NCBI RefSeq assembly: GCF_003721595.1
Contig: NZ_RJJR01000014.1
Coordinates: 159,343-223,342, forward strand
Direction of reading: 5' to 3'
DNA length: 64,000 bases
Origin: Hanamia caeni
GTDB lineage: Bacteria; Bacteroidota; Bacteroidia; Chitinophagales; Chitinophagaceae
The first letter of the stretch is position 1, and the number at the start of each line of letters is the position of its first letter. Below, in pieces: positions 26,683 through 36,102 of the stretch. The notes under the pieces are model-generated. The model did no database searches and was not told where the DNA came from. It saw only the letters and a program-made list of their open reading frames with translations. Made by a program: the position numbers and the translations under genes.

Positions 26683-29199
26683 ATGACTTTTGAGAACGAA
26701 CATTTGATTCCTGGTCAGGTAGGCCAGTTTTTCATCGTACTTGCCTTTGTAGCCTCTATCGTTTCAGCCATTTCGTATTTTATGGCTTCCAAAATTGATT
26801 TGGAGCCGGAAAAAAGAAAGTGGATCAATTTTGCAAGGGGTTCATTTTTCATACAGGTATTTTCTTTATTAGCCGTTTTTGCCGGTATCTATTATATATG
26901 TTCCAATCATTACTTCGAATATTTTTATGCCTATAAGCATGCTTCAAAAGAGTTAGAGCCAAAATACCTGCTGGCCTGTATCTGGGAAGGGCAGGAGGGA
27001 AGCTTTCTCCTTTGGTCTTTATGGCATTGCGTTCTTGGCAGCATTCTCATTTTTACTTCTAAAAAAAGGGAAGCGCCTGTGATGACGATCGTCAACACTG
27101 CGCAGTTCTTTTTAATACTGATGATACTGGGAATTTATATTCTTGGTACAAAAATCGGTAGCAGTCCTTTTGTGCTTACGAGGAATGAGCTTATGGGGCC
27201 TATTTTTTCCCAACCGGATTATCTTACTTATATTAAAGATGGTGTCGGCCTCAACGTGTTGTTAAGGAACTACTGGATGGTAATTCATCCGCCGATTTTA
27301 TTTCTTGGATTTGCAAGCACCATTGTTCCTATCGCGTTTGCTTATTCTTCATTAGCTGATAAAGATTGGGGTGGATGGGTAAAACCGGCGCTGCCGTGGG
27401 CTTTATTCAGCGGTTGTGTATTGGGTACCGGAATTATGATGGGAGGGAAATGGGCTTATGAATCATTATCGTTCGGCGGCTATTGGGCATGGGATCCGGT
27501 TGAAAATGCTTCCCTTGTTCCGTGGCTGATAATGGTAGCAGGGTTGCATTGTATGGCAATATATAATTCAACTAAAAACGCTTTAAGGGCTTCTTATTTT
27601 TTTATAATTCTTTCTTATCTTTTTGTATTGTATTCTACTTTCCTTACCCGTACAGGAATTTTGGGAGATACTTCGGTTCATGCGTTTACAGAGGCAGGTA
27701 TGGCCATGAATGTATTGATCGGAATATATGTGCTGGTAATTACGGTTCCTGTATTCTTTATGTTTTTCAGGAATTACAGGAAAATTCCTGCTATTCAAAA
27801 AGAAGAAGATATTTCTTCACGGGAATTCTGGATGTTTATCGGTTCTCTCGTTCTTTTTCTTTCTGCAATATTCATTATTTCTATTACCTCGCTGCCGGTT
27901 TATAATAAAGTATTCGGAACTAACCTGGCTGACCCGGCAGACCGTGAATTTGCTTATAATAAAGTGCTGGTGCTGGTTGCAGTAATAGTTGGCTTGCTTA
28001 CCGGAGCTTCGCAGTTTCTTAAATATAGAAATACCGGTAAGCAATATTTAATAAAAAAGTTATCCTGGCCACTTGGCATTTCATTAGCTGCATCCATTCT
28101 GCTTGCAATTTTTTATCCTATTGAATATACCAAAAAAGGCCCCGGATTTTTAGGAGCTATTTACCTGGCGCTTTTTGCTTCAATATTTTCCCTGGTGGCA
28201 AACGCAGCGTGCCTGAGATCTGTATTAAAATGGAATTTAAAAGCTGGCGGCGCCGCAGTCGCCCACCTTGGTTTTGCCATGTTAATCGGCGGAATGCTTG
28301 TTTCTTCCGGCAACAAAAAAGTAATCAGCGATAATAGCAAAACGGGACTGTTTATTCCATTTGTAAAAGATCCCACAGGCCGGAGCCCTGAAAACCCCAT
28401 GGAAAACCTGACACTTCTTAAAGAAGTGCCTACAAGATTGGGAAAATATACCGTAACCTATCTCAATGATTCCGCTTCCACCGAAAAAGATCGTACATTC
28501 TATAATCTTCATTTTGAAAAGAAAGACAGCCTCACCGGAAAAATAGATGAAGAGTTTGTTTTATCGCCGGATGCTTATAGGATGAAAGACAATAACCTGA
28601 CTTCCAATCCGGGAACAAAGCATTATCTCACTCACGATATTTTCACTTATATTTCTACTATTTCTACTCCTGATCCTGACAGTGATACTGCTACTTTCAG
28701 AAATCATGAAATGAAAATTGGCGATTCAGTATTTTATTCAAAAGGATTTTTCATTTTAAACAGCATAGAAAAAAATCCTGATAACGAAAGATTCCATTTT
28801 ACTCCATCAGATACCGCATTAGTAGCAGACATTACTGTTTATTCCAATGATGGCACCAGGCACAAAGCCTACCCGGCATTGAGAATTAAAGATCATCAAT
28901 TGAGTTTTATCAATGATACCGTAACGAGCCAAAATCTTTATTTGAATTTTTCCGGGATCGCAAACGGCGATAAATTCAAGATCAATGCAAGAGAAACGGA
29001 CAGGTTAACCGATTTTATTACCCTGAAAGCATATTACTTTCCATACATCAATTTCGTTTGGCTTGGCCTTGTCATCATGTCTTGCGGATTCGTAATATCG
29101 CTTGTTAATCGGGTAAGGGCGTCGGGGCCTGGGTCCTATATTGCCATAGGGTTAGTTTTGGTTTTCCTGTTCTATTTATTCCTGATTGCAAATAATTAA
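26683..29199 (+). CDS. ccmF: Heme lyase, CcmF/CcsA-type cytochrome c biogenesis protein
   Basis: An 838-residue polytopic membrane protein. The WWD-type heme-handling motif GGYWAWDPVENASLVPWL (from about residue 265) is present, with family histidines nearby (NYWMVIHPPILFLGF; LHCMAIYN). About 14 helices are visible, with a large periplasmic domain in the last third (about 540-790) before the final helices. It ligates heme delivered by CcmE to apocytochrome c. The gene lies nine bases after ccmE; ccmA, ccmB and ccmC are not here. The ccmE-ccmF pair fits a System I pathway with the unusual CxxxY CcmE. Confidence 0.93.
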   Translation: MTFENEHLIPGQVGQFFIVLAFVASIVSAISYFMASKIDLEPEKRKWINFARGSFFIQVFSLLAVFAGIYYICSNHYFEYFYAYKHASKELEPKYLLACIWEGQEGSFLLWSLWHCVLGSILIFTSKKREAPVMTIVNTAQFFLILMILGIYILGTKIGSSPFVLTRNELMGPIFSQPDYLTYIKDGVGLNVLLRNYWMVIHPPILFLGFASTIVPIAFAYSSLADKDWGGWVKPALPWALFSGCVLGTGIMMGGKWAYESLSFGGYWAWDPVENASLVPWLIMVAGLHCMAIYNSTKNALRASYFFIILSYLFVLYSTFLTRTGILGDTSVHAFTEAGMAMNVLIGIYVLVITVPVFFMFFRNYRKIPAIQKEEDISSREFWMFIGSLVLFLSAIFIISITSLPVYNKVFGTNLADPADREFAYNKVLVLVAVIVGLLTGASQFLKYRNTGKQYLIKKLSWPLGISLAASILLAIFYPIEYTKKGPGFLGAIYLALFASIFSLVANAACLRSVLKWNLKAGGAAVAHLGFAMLIGGMLVSSGNKKVISDNSKTGLFIPFVKDPTGRSPENPMENLTLLKEVPTRLGKYTVTYLNDSASTEKDRTFYNLHFEKKDSLTGKIDEEFVLSPDAYRMKDNNLTSNPGTKHYLTHDIFTYISTISTPDPDSDTATFRNHEMKIGDSVFYSKGFFILNSIEKNPDNERFHFTPSDTALVADITVYSNDGTRHKAYPALRIKDHQLSFINDTVTSQNLYLNFSGIANGDKFKINARETDRLTDFITLKAYYFPYINFVWLGLVIMSCGFVISLVNRVRASGPGSYIAIGLVLVFLFYLFLIANN

Positions 29200-29304
29200 A
29201 TATCACCAACCGCTATCTTCCCGGTTTTCGGGCGTTAATTTTCAGGAAAAGTTTACAGCGCAATCTTTGTTTTGATTAATATAAATAATAAATTTACAGG
29301 TAGT

Positions 29305-29964
29305 ATGGCAACCTGCTTTAATTATATATCAAAATACTTTGTGGGAGTTTTATTATTCCTGGTTGCTTTTTCTGCTCAGTCCCAAACGCAGGTGCAGGGG
29401 GGTGCACAAAATAATTATCCAATTTTTGCGATGCATGGCCCAAACGACACAGTGATTTGCTCGGCTGTAGTTTATGAAGGCGATACCATTGAAGCAAAAA
29501 TTCTGGCTGGCGTGTACGTGTGGGGGAAAAGTAATGCAGCCGCACGGGCAGCCTGGACAAGGTTAAGAAATGCAGTATATGTAACATACCCTTACGCCCG
29601 CAAAGCAGGTTACGTTTTTAACGATATCGAAAAACATATTGCCAATAATCCAAATAAGGCCGCAGTTAGCAAGTATATCAACAGCCGGGAAAAGGAATTA
29701 AAAAAGCAATTTACTGAACCACTTAAGAATCTTTCTGTGTACCAGGGAAAAGTTTTGATGAAGCTCATTAATCGTGAAACTGGCGGTACTAACTGTTATG
29801 ATATTTTAAAAGAGCTCAAAGGCGGATTTACTGCCCGGTTTTGGCAAACAGTTGCTTATGTTTTTGGAAGCGATTTGAAACAGCCTTACGACGCCTACGG
29901 CAAAGATGCTGAAATAGAAAGCATCGTGAAAGAGGTGCAAAGAATGTATGGCTATGCAGGATAA
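29305..29964 (+). CDS. DUF4294 domain-containing secreted protein
   Basis: 219 residues from the ATG at 29305; an upstream in-frame TTG is possible but puts extra residues before the signal peptide (KYFVGVLLFLVAFSAQSQ). The mature part carries the DUF4294 pattern: VYEGDTIEAKILAGVYVWGK, WTRLRNAVYVTYPYARKAGY, LKNLSVYQGKVLMKLINRET then YDILKELKGGFTARFWQTVA. The family is widespread in Bacteroidota and periplasmic; function unknown. The conserved GKVLMKLINRETG block could be a binding site. It stands alone between ccmF and bshB1. Confidence 0.85.
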   Translation: MATCFNYISKYFVGVLLFLVAFSAQSQTQVQGGAQNNYPIFAMHGPNDTVICSAVVYEGDTIEAKILAGVYVWGKSNAAARAAWTRLRNAVYVTYPYARKAGYVFNDIEKHIANNPNKAAVSKYINSREKELKKQFTEPLKNLSVYQGKVLMKLINRETGGTNCYDILKELKGGFTARFWQTVAYVFGSDLKQPYDAYGKDAEIESIVKEVQRMYGYAG

Positions 29965-30047
29965 TGGATAGACCTGCCTATCTTCCACTAATTTTCAATA
30001 AAATACATTTTCTTGTTAATCAGTAAAAAGCGTATTTTTTTTTACAG

Positions 30048-30055
30048 TAACTTTG
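30048..30055 (+). promoter_or_regulatory. -7 promoter element of bshB1
   Basis: TAACTTTG, an exact TAnnTTTG match, 42 bases before the ATG at 30098. Confidence 0.5.
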
Positions 30056-30097
30056 CGCCAATATTTTCTGATATTCCTCCGGAATTTAAAGTACAAA

Positions 30098-30832
30098 ATG
30101 AAGTTAGACCTTTTGGCGTTTGGTGTCCATCCCGATGATATTGAATTAAGTTGTGCAGGAACTTTATTAGTTGAAAAAAATAATCTCAAAAAAATAGGGA
30201 TTATAGACCTTACCCGCGGAGAATTGGGCACCCGCGGAACTGCCGAAACAAGGGAAGAAGAGGCAGAAAATTCAGCAAAAATATTGGGGGTTGATGTGCG
30301 GGAAAACCTGGATATGGCCGATGCTTTTTTTAAAAATGATGAGACCAACCAACGTAAGATAATTACTGCTCTTAGAAACTACAAGCCTGAAGTGGTTTTA
30401 TGCAATGCGATAGAAGACAGGCACCCTGATCATGGCCGCGCAGCCCGGCTTGTTTCTGATTCATGTTTTTTATCGGGTTTGCGCAAGATTGAAACCTTTA
30501 ATTCGGGTGTAAAACAGGAGGCCTGGAAACCTAAACTTATCTTAAATTATATCCAGGATTCTTACATGAAACCGGATTTTGTCGTTGATATATCAGAGGT
30601 AATTGAAAAGAAGATCGAAGCTATAAGGGCATTCAAAACGCAATTTTTCAACGGGTTGGAGAATAAAAGCGAACCTGAAACCTATATTTCAACTCCTGAA
30701 TTTTTGGAAAGCATTATTAACCGTTCCAAAATGTTTGGCAAAATGATTGGAGTAAAACATGCTGAGGGATTTGTTTCAAAAAAAATGATAGGAATCAAAA
30801 CCTTTGATGTGTTGATTCAGAACATCACCTAA
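30098..30832 (+). CDS. bshB1: Bacillithiol biosynthesis deacetylase BshB1
   Basis: 244 residues from the ATG at 30098 (KLDLLAFGVHPDDIELS). A zinc-dependent LmbE-fold deacetylase that removes acetate from GlcNAc-malate, the second step of bacillithiol synthesis. Metal-site motifs HPDD (residues 11-14) and HPDHGRA are visible, with the family block GIIDLTRGELGTRGTAETR and the C-terminal KTQFFNGLENKSEP. It implies that the organism makes bacillithiol; bshA and bshC are not in the window. The upstream in-frame TTG overlaps the -7 element and is not the start. Confidence 0.93.
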   Translation: MKLDLLAFGVHPDDIELSCAGTLLVEKNNLKKIGIIDLTRGELGTRGTAETREEEAENSAKILGVDVRENLDMADAFFKNDETNQRKIITALRNYKPEVVLCNAIEDRHPDHGRAARLVSDSCFLSGLRKIETFNSGVKQEAWKPKLILNYIQDSYMKPDFVVDISEVIEKKIEAIRAFKTQFFNGLENKSEPETYISTPEFLESIINRSKMFGKMIGVKHAEGFVSKKMIGIKTFDVLIQNIT

Positions 30833-30865
30833 AAATAAAAAATTAATTTTAAAACAATAAAGATA

Positions 30866-31936
30866 ATGGTCACTCCCAAATTCAAGCAAGGCAAAGGCGA
30901 TTTTTATACCGTGCTTAAAAATCGTGTTAATCAGTATTTTACTGAGCAAGCCCGGCCAATGACCGGTAATTTTTCGCTCCTGTTCAAAGCTGTGCTTTTC
31001 ACAGTTTTATACCTGGCCATCTATATCCATCTTGTGTTTTTTACGCCTGCTACCTGGATTGCCCTTCCGGAATGCATATTTTTTGGATTGTTAACTGCGG
31101 CTATAGGATTTAACGTGATGCATGATGGGGCGCATGGCAGTTTTAGCAAATATAAATTGATAAACAGGATTGCTGGCTCATCACTTAATTTTTTAGGCGG
31201 CAGCGCTATCATGTGGAATATGAAGCATAATATTATCCACCATACGTACACAAATATTGACGGCGTAGATGATGATATTGAAGCACGCCCGTGGATGCGT
31301 TTTGCATCTACTCAAAAGAAATTGAAAATGCACAGGTTTCAGCAATATTATTTTTGGTTTCTTTACGCGCTGCTGCATCTTTTGTGGATATTCTTTTCAG
31401 ATTATAAAAAATATTTTACCAGAAAAATTGGTGCGGTTCAGTTGAGAAAGATGACTTTTTATGAACATTTTTCGTTCTGGATGGCAAAAATCATTTATGC
31501 GTTCATGTTTATAGTGTTGCCAATTTTACTCTTAGGATTTACCACCTGGCTGGTGGGGTTTTTGTTAATTACAATGGTAACGGGTTTGGCAATCAGTATT
31601 GTGTTCCAACTGGCGCATACAGTAGAACATACTGAGTTTCCAATGCCTAGCGAAACTTCCGGAAAAATTGAGAGTGAATGGGCCATTCACCAGATTCATA
31701 CCACAGCTAATTTTGCAACCAAAAGCAAAACCATTTCATGGCTCCTGGGTGGATTGAATTTTCAGATTGAGCATCATTTATTTCCGCGTATTTCTCATGT
31801 TCACTATCCGGCCATCAGTAAGATAACGAAGAAAACCTGTGTGGAATATAACATCAATTACATAGAATTTCCAAAGATGAGACAAGCCATTATGTCGCAT
31901 ATCCACTATCTGAAACGATTAGGGCAATTGGCTTAA
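30866..31936 (+). CDS. Membrane fatty-acid desaturase
   Basis: A 356-residue acyl-lipid/acyl-CoA desaturase of the front-end (delta-5/delta-6-like) branch. The three histidine boxes binding the di-iron centre are intact: HDGAH, HNIIHH and QIEHH (followed by LFPRISHVHY). Four membrane helices are visible in two pairs. There is no N-terminal cytochrome b5 domain, so electrons come from another donor. The double-bond position cannot be predicted. It lies 33 bases after bshB1 and could be co-transcribed. Confidence 0.9.
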   Translation: MVTPKFKQGKGDFYTVLKNRVNQYFTEQARPMTGNFSLLFKAVLFTVLYLAIYIHLVFFTPATWIALPECIFFGLLTAAIGFNVMHDGAHGSFSKYKLINRIAGSSLNFLGGSAIMWNMKHNIIHHTYTNIDGVDDDIEARPWMRFASTQKKLKMHRFQQYYFWFLYALLHLLWIFFSDYKKYFTRKIGAVQLRKMTFYEHFSFWMAKIIYAFMFIVLPILLLGFTTWLVGFLLITMVTGLAISIVFQLAHTVEHTEFPMPSETSGKIESEWAIHQIHTTANFATKSKTISWLLGGLNFQIEHHLFPRISHVHYPAISKITKKTCVEYNINYIEFPKMRQAIMSHIHYLKRLGQLA

Positions 31937-32098
31937 ATTTTGACGGCTTTCAGTATTAATAATTATTATTAATTGAAAGAATGACTGATGCAAAATTTGC
32001 TTTTTTCAAATCAACATAGTATCTTTCATTTTGACTTAAATACCGAACTATTACAGGTTTTAGCTAATTGCACGCAAGTCCTGTTTAATAATTCCATT

Positions 32099-32611
32099 AT
32101 GAACACTCGCTTTAAGCAATATATACCGGAGGATTTTGATGATAATTCCAGGGTCTGGATTTACCAGGCTAATCGACAATTTACAAAGCAGGAAGTCCCG
32201 GAATTAGAGAAAAAACTTGAGCAGTTTGCTTCTTTCTGGAACAGCCATGGAAGCGCAGTAAAATCATTTGCAAAGCTGTTGTATGGCAATTTTATTATTT
32301 TGATGGCAGATGAAACAAACGTGAAAGTAGGCGGGTGCAGTACAGATAGCTCTTTTAGATTTATTAAAAATATTGAAAAAGAATACGATGTTCAGCTCCT
32401 CGACCGTCAAACACTTGCTTTTATTGTAAAAAATAAAGTTTACCTCATCCCGATTGAAGACATTAATTATTCTATCGAGAATGATATTATAAATCCTGAT
32501 ACATTATATTTCAACAATACCATTCTTACCAAAAAGCAATTGATGAATAATTGGATTATCCCTGTCAAAGATAGCTGGCTTGCAAAAAGAATTCCATCAA
32601 GCCGCCTTTGA
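32099..32611 (+). CDS. Conserved Bacteroidota protein of unknown function
   Basis: 170 residues from the ATG at 32099. The longer in-frame form from 31988 adds 37 residues not typical of the family, whose members begin shortly before RVWIYQANRQFTKQEV. Conserved blocks: FIILMADETNVKVGGCSTDS, a central helix, DTLYFNNTILTKKQLMNNW and a C-terminal DSWLAKRI. Homologues are often labelled 'ABC transporter ATPase', but no Walker motif is present, so that label is unsupported. It is cytoplasmic, with unknown function. The invariant-looking GGCSTDSS segment could be an active-site loop (inference). Confidence 0.75.
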   Translation: MNTRFKQYIPEDFDDNSRVWIYQANRQFTKQEVPELEKKLEQFASFWNSHGSAVKSFAKLLYGNFIILMADETNVKVGGCSTDSSFRFIKNIEKEYDVQLLDRQTLAFIVKNKVYLIPIEDINYSIENDIINPDTLYFNNTILTKKQLMNNWIIPVKDSWLAKRIPSSRL

Positions 32612-33068
32612 GAATGTCATTAATAATTTAGCCATATCATTTTGCCATCCGGCTACCATAAGAGAACCTGCTTACCAGTAAACGGATAAATTCCTGCAAT
32701 TTTATTTTGTAATTGTCACCCTGATATGACATTTGTAAATTCTGCAATGATATTCCTTTTCTAAACCAGATTCCTTTTAGATTCCTGCCGCATGTTGTAC
32801 TCTAATATTTCCCGGTGGGGTAAAAAATTTCTTTTGCCCGTTTTTTTGACTGGAATTACAGGTTCAATTATCGTTTGGTCTTATCCGTTATTCTTCTTAT
32901 AAAATAAAAATGAGTAAGCTATAATGTATTGTTCCGGGAAAAATTTTTTGCTGATTATACATTTGAACTGAAAGATTTTTTTTAATAAAAATAAATTGAA
33001 TTTGTATTTTAGTAGAAATTTACTAATTCTTGTAAATTATACAGGCGTTTAATTTTAAATTTATCATT
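32612..33068. other. Intergenic region upstream of the TetR gene
   Basis: About 460 AT-rich bases with no convincing gene. Contains a TGTCA-N8-TGACA dyad (32714-32731) and, near the right end, the TTAGTA-N6-TACTAA dyad described separately. Confidence 0.5.
33009..33026. promoter_or_regulatory. Dyad TTAGTA-N6-TACTAA upstream of the TetR gene
   Basis: Perfect six-base inverted repeat (33009-33014 and 33021-33026) 42 bases before the TetR start codon. Position and symmetry suit an autoregulatory operator for the encoded repressor. Confidence 0.4.
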
Positions 33069-33674
33069 ATGGCCACAACCAAAGAACGTATCATACAAAA
33101 TTCAAAAAGACTCTTTTCTGAAAATGGAATTGCCAATACCCGGTTGCAGCAAATAGCCGATGAAACACAAATTAGTGTGGGCAACCTTGCTTATCATTAT
33201 GCCAATAAAGAAGAAATTGTGCAGGGAGTTTATAACCAGATTTTGGGTGAGCTTTCAGGGATTCTTGAAATGAACAAAGTGTATCCCGGCCTAGATAGCT
33301 TTGATATGAAATTCTCAAACCTGTATAGTTTCATGGAAAAAAACATCTTTTATTTTACCAATTTTTGGGAAATAAAGCGCAATTATCCTATCGTTCATGG
33401 CAAAATAATGGCTTTCAATAAAAAAATTCAATCCAAACTAAAAAAACGGATAAATGAAAATGTGGACAGAGGATCGCTTATAAAAGAAGGCAGCAGAAAG
33501 ACGTATGACTTATTAGCTTCTGCGTTACTGAATTCTATAAATACCTGGCTGCCTATGCAAATTCTAAATGAAAAAACTCCAAAGGAAAAAAATTTTCGCA
33601 GTTATATGTGGAACCTCATTTTTCCCTATTTAACTCAACAAGGATTAAAAGAGTTTGAGGTTGTTCAGTTTTAA
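33069..33674 (+). CDS. TetR/AcrR family transcriptional regulator
   Basis: A 201-residue regulator. The N-terminal helix-turn-helix is clear: KERIIQNSKRLFSENGI, then TRLQQIADETQISVGNLAYH and YANKEEIVQGVYNQIL (residues 5-57). The C-terminal ligand domain is unlike the common subfamilies, so the effector is unknown. The formate/nitrite transporter gene follows after 323 bases and may be a target, but the gap argues against a single transcript. A dyad in the upstream region suggests autoregulation. Confidence 0.9.
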   Translation: MATTKERIIQNSKRLFSENGIANTRLQQIADETQISVGNLAYHYANKEEIVQGVYNQILGELSGILEMNKVYPGLDSFDMKFSNLYSFMEKNIFYFTNFWEIKRNYPIVHGKIMAFNKKIQSKLKKRINENVDRGSLIKEGSRKTYDLLASALLNSINTWLPMQILNEKTPKEKNFRSYMWNLIFPYLTQQGLKEFEVVQF

Positions 33675-33997
33675 CATTCAAAGAAAATAAAAGTTCCTCC
33701 ACGAATTACCATGATGACTTTTAGAAAAAAAAATCTAATTATTGAAAAATATTTTCTAAAACGTTTCCGGCTTGTGTAAATTAAAATCTCTAAATTCTGT
33801 TTTTACCAAAATTAAATAGGATTTTTCTCGCCTTACCTGTTCAATCTTTATCCCATTTTTGCATTCGTTTTAAAACATGGCTGTTTTAGTTTCAAAATAA
33901 AAATTTGGCATAAAATTCCGTTTACTGTTTTTTTAATTTCAAACCACCAAATGCCGGTTGCTAAAATCTTAAGATCCGGATGAGTTAATTATAATTT
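33675..33997. other. Intergenic gap with AT-rich inverted repeat
   Basis: No coding frame. TTTTAGAAAA (33719-33728) and TTTTCTAAAA (33752-33761) form a perfect ten-base inverted repeat 45 bases after the TetR stop. It could be a weak AT-rich terminator or an operator for the transporter gene downstream. Confidence 0.4.
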
Positions 33998-34846
33998 ATG
34001 TCAAGGAAAAAAAGCACATTGGAGGAGGAAGAAAAAAAGCCGCAGAAGAGCCAGCAGCTGATTTTAAAACATACTGAAGAAGCGGCCCTCACCCAATTGA
34101 ACCGTTCATCGTTGGGGCTGATGCTGTCCGGCCTTTCCGGCGGACTGGATATTGGCTTTTCAGTATTGATGATGGCAGTGGTGTTATCTTTATTTAACGG
34201 TGTATTTCCCGAGCCCATAGTTCACGTCTTAGTAGCAAACATGTATCCGCTCGGTTTTATGTTCGTTATTTTAGGCCGGTCTGAATTATTTACCGAACAT
34301 ACAACCCTTGCGGTGTTACCTGTTTTGCAGGGCATTGCTCCTATTAAGAAATTGTTGAGACTGTGGGCTATTGTGTATATAAGTAATGTTGCGGGTGGAT
34401 TAATTTTTACTTCAATCCTGGTTTATTTTGGAGATTCTCTGCACCTTGTAAAGGATTGGGCTTTAGCGAAAATAAGTATTGAAGCAACGGCTCATTCCTG
34501 GAAAAGTCTATTGTTCAGCGCAGCGCTGGCGGGTTGGCTAATGGGATTGCTGGCGTGGCTTGTAGCAGCCGCAAGAGAAACAATAAGCCAGATTATTTTA
34601 ATTTGGATTATTACAGCGTGTATTGGCGTTGCTGGTCTTGCACATTCTATTGTTGGAAATATAGAAGCTTCTGTGGGCTGGGTTAGCGGTAATATTTCAT
34701 TTGGCCAGTATATGGGATTTCTTTTGCCGGTTACGCTGGGAAACATTATTGGGGGCGTATTTTTTGTAGCAATTTTAAAATATAGTCATACTTTACTAAG
34801 CGGAAAAGAAGAAATCGTAGATCTCGAGGATCATCAGGGCAAGTAA
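33998..34846 (+). CDS. Formate/nitrite transporter family protein
   Basis: A 282-residue FNT-family pentameric channel subunit with six predicted transmembrane helices. Visible family features: LSGLSGGLDIGFSVLMM in helix 1, LGRSELFTEHTTLAVLPVL (helix 2b region with the TEHTT segment), AGWLMGLLAWLVAAAR, and LGNIIGGVFFVAIL. A charged cytosolic N-terminus of about 40 residues (EEEEKKPQKSQ) precedes the channel, as in YfdC-like members. The substrate (formate, nitrite, hydrosulfide or other small anion) is undecided; no linked formate or nitrite enzyme is present. Confidence 0.88.
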   Translation: MSRKKSTLEEEEKKPQKSQQLILKHTEEAALTQLNRSSLGLMLSGLSGGLDIGFSVLMMAVVLSLFNGVFPEPIVHVLVANMYPLGFMFVILGRSELFTEHTTLAVLPVLQGIAPIKKLLRLWAIVYISNVAGGLIFTSILVYFGDSLHLVKDWALAKISIEATAHSWKSLLFSAALAGWLMGLLAWLVAAARETISQIILIWIITACIGVAGLAHSIVGNIEASVGWVSGNISFGQYMGFLLPVTLGNIIGGVFFVAILKYSHTLLSGKEEIVDLEDHQGK

Positions 34847-34893
34847 AATGGCCTCAGACGGATTTGTACAAACTAAAAGTGATTCCCGTAATT

Positions 34894-36072
34894 CTATTCT
34901 TTTGAAATTTCCCCGTTAAGGATTTGCATAAAGAACAGGTGCCTGTTTTCATAATAATCAGGTTGAGGATTTTTGCCATGATACACCGGCTTAAAATTAA
35001 GAGTATGAAATGGGGAATATAGGGTATCGTTCATGTTTTCCATAAAAGCGCCTGGATGGTTTATCAAAAGGGAGGTAAAGTTATAAGTGAGCCCAAATCC
35101 TTTCTCTGCCATATCACTCGGATCAATTTTATATACCTGGAAATATTTTGACATTAGGTATGACTCAAATGGATTGTCTTTTGATATGTAATGAGGCGTG
35201 GTGTACCTGATGGGGAAACCAGTGTAAGCATCTTTCCGGAACCAGCAGGCAAAGCCATCCCAGTTGGGCATGCCTATCAAAATCATCGGGTTTGTTTTTT
35301 GAATAGGGTAGCACGCATCAGCAAGCTTTTGAGAAAATTCCTGTTCCAGGCTGGCGCCTATAATTACGATGGGCTTGGTAGTATCAACCAGGTATTTCAG
35401 GCCCTGGGCGGTAACAGAACTATCAAGCACTATGTCTTTAATCTTTAAAAGATTTTTGCCATCTGCTGAATTGATTTCTTTAAAATAATTGCTTATCCTG
35501 TTGTCATTTTTTTTATGGAAAAGATAAATGTTGTCGGAACCGTGCTTTTGTAAAATATAGCTGAAGATTCCTTCGCAATGCGTTTTGAGGGTTGAATTGG
35601 CAATCAGCAAAAAAGGATTTTGCCTGACGCCGCCATCATTGGGATAAGTTGCTGAAAGAAAAGGAATTTTTTTCTCATTGGCAAAGCTGGCCAGTTGGTA
35701 ATATTCAGGTGGTTTTACAGAACCTATTATTAAGTCCATGTGATCCAGCTTGCCATTTTTAATGAGGGTAGCCACCGGCTGCGTTACCGATTTTGAATCA
35801 AAAAGGAAAGCTTCCACATGCTTGTTGTTAAGATTAAGTGTATCAAGCGCCATTTCGGCCCCCTGGATAAAATCTGTGCCACCGGTTACAAAATTGGGGA
35901 TTGTACTTTCTGCTTTTAAATGGTAACCATCGAAGATGGAATCAAGGTAAACGGGAGCGAAAATAGCCACCCTGTACGTTTTATATACAGGATATGATTT
36001 TTGCTGGGCCACAGATTTTTCAATTCCGGTTAACGCAAAAAAAACAACACTAAATAAGAGTATTTTCCTCAT
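34894..36072 (-). CDS. Periplasmic-binding-protein-like (type I) secreted protein
   Basis: 392 residues with a cleavable signal peptide (KILLFSVVFFALTGIEKSVAQ). The mature part has the Leu/Ile/Val-binding-type two-lobe pattern: VAIFAPVYLDS as strand 1, FIQGAEMALDTLN as helix 1, DLIIGSVKPPEYYQLASFAN as the ligand loop, KKIPFLSATYPN, then second-lobe strands (NPMILIGMPNWDG). No ABC permease or ATPase is linked, so it may act as a receptor rather than a transporter part. It ends 31 bases before the guaA stop region on the same strand, downstream of guaA. Confidence 0.7.
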   Translation of the reverse strand: MRKILLFSVVFFALTGIEKSVAQQKSYPVYKTYRVAIFAPVYLDSIFDGYHLKAESTIPNFVTGGTDFIQGAEMALDTLNLNNKHVEAFLFDSKSVTQPVATLIKNGKLDHMDLIIGSVKPPEYYQLASFANEKKIPFLSATYPNDGGVRQNPFLLIANSTLKTHCEGIFSYILQKHGSDNIYLFHKKNDNRISNYFKEINSADGKNLLKIKDIVLDSSVTAQGLKYLVDTTKPIVIIGASLEQEFSQKLADACYPIQKTNPMILIGMPNWDGFACWFRKDAYTGFPIRYTTPHYISKDNPFESYLMSKYFQVYKIDPSDMAEKGFGLTYNFTSLLINHPGAFMENMNDTLYSPFHTLNFKPVYHGKNPQPDYYENRHLFFMQILNGEISKE

Positions 36073-36102
36073 GATTTTTAATTCAACTTAGCTCGCGGAA
36101 GA

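Noticed and set aside
32099..32611. ABC transporter ATPase label for this protein family
   Set aside because: The protein shows no Walker A, Walker B or signature motif, so the traditional label is unsupported by the sequence.
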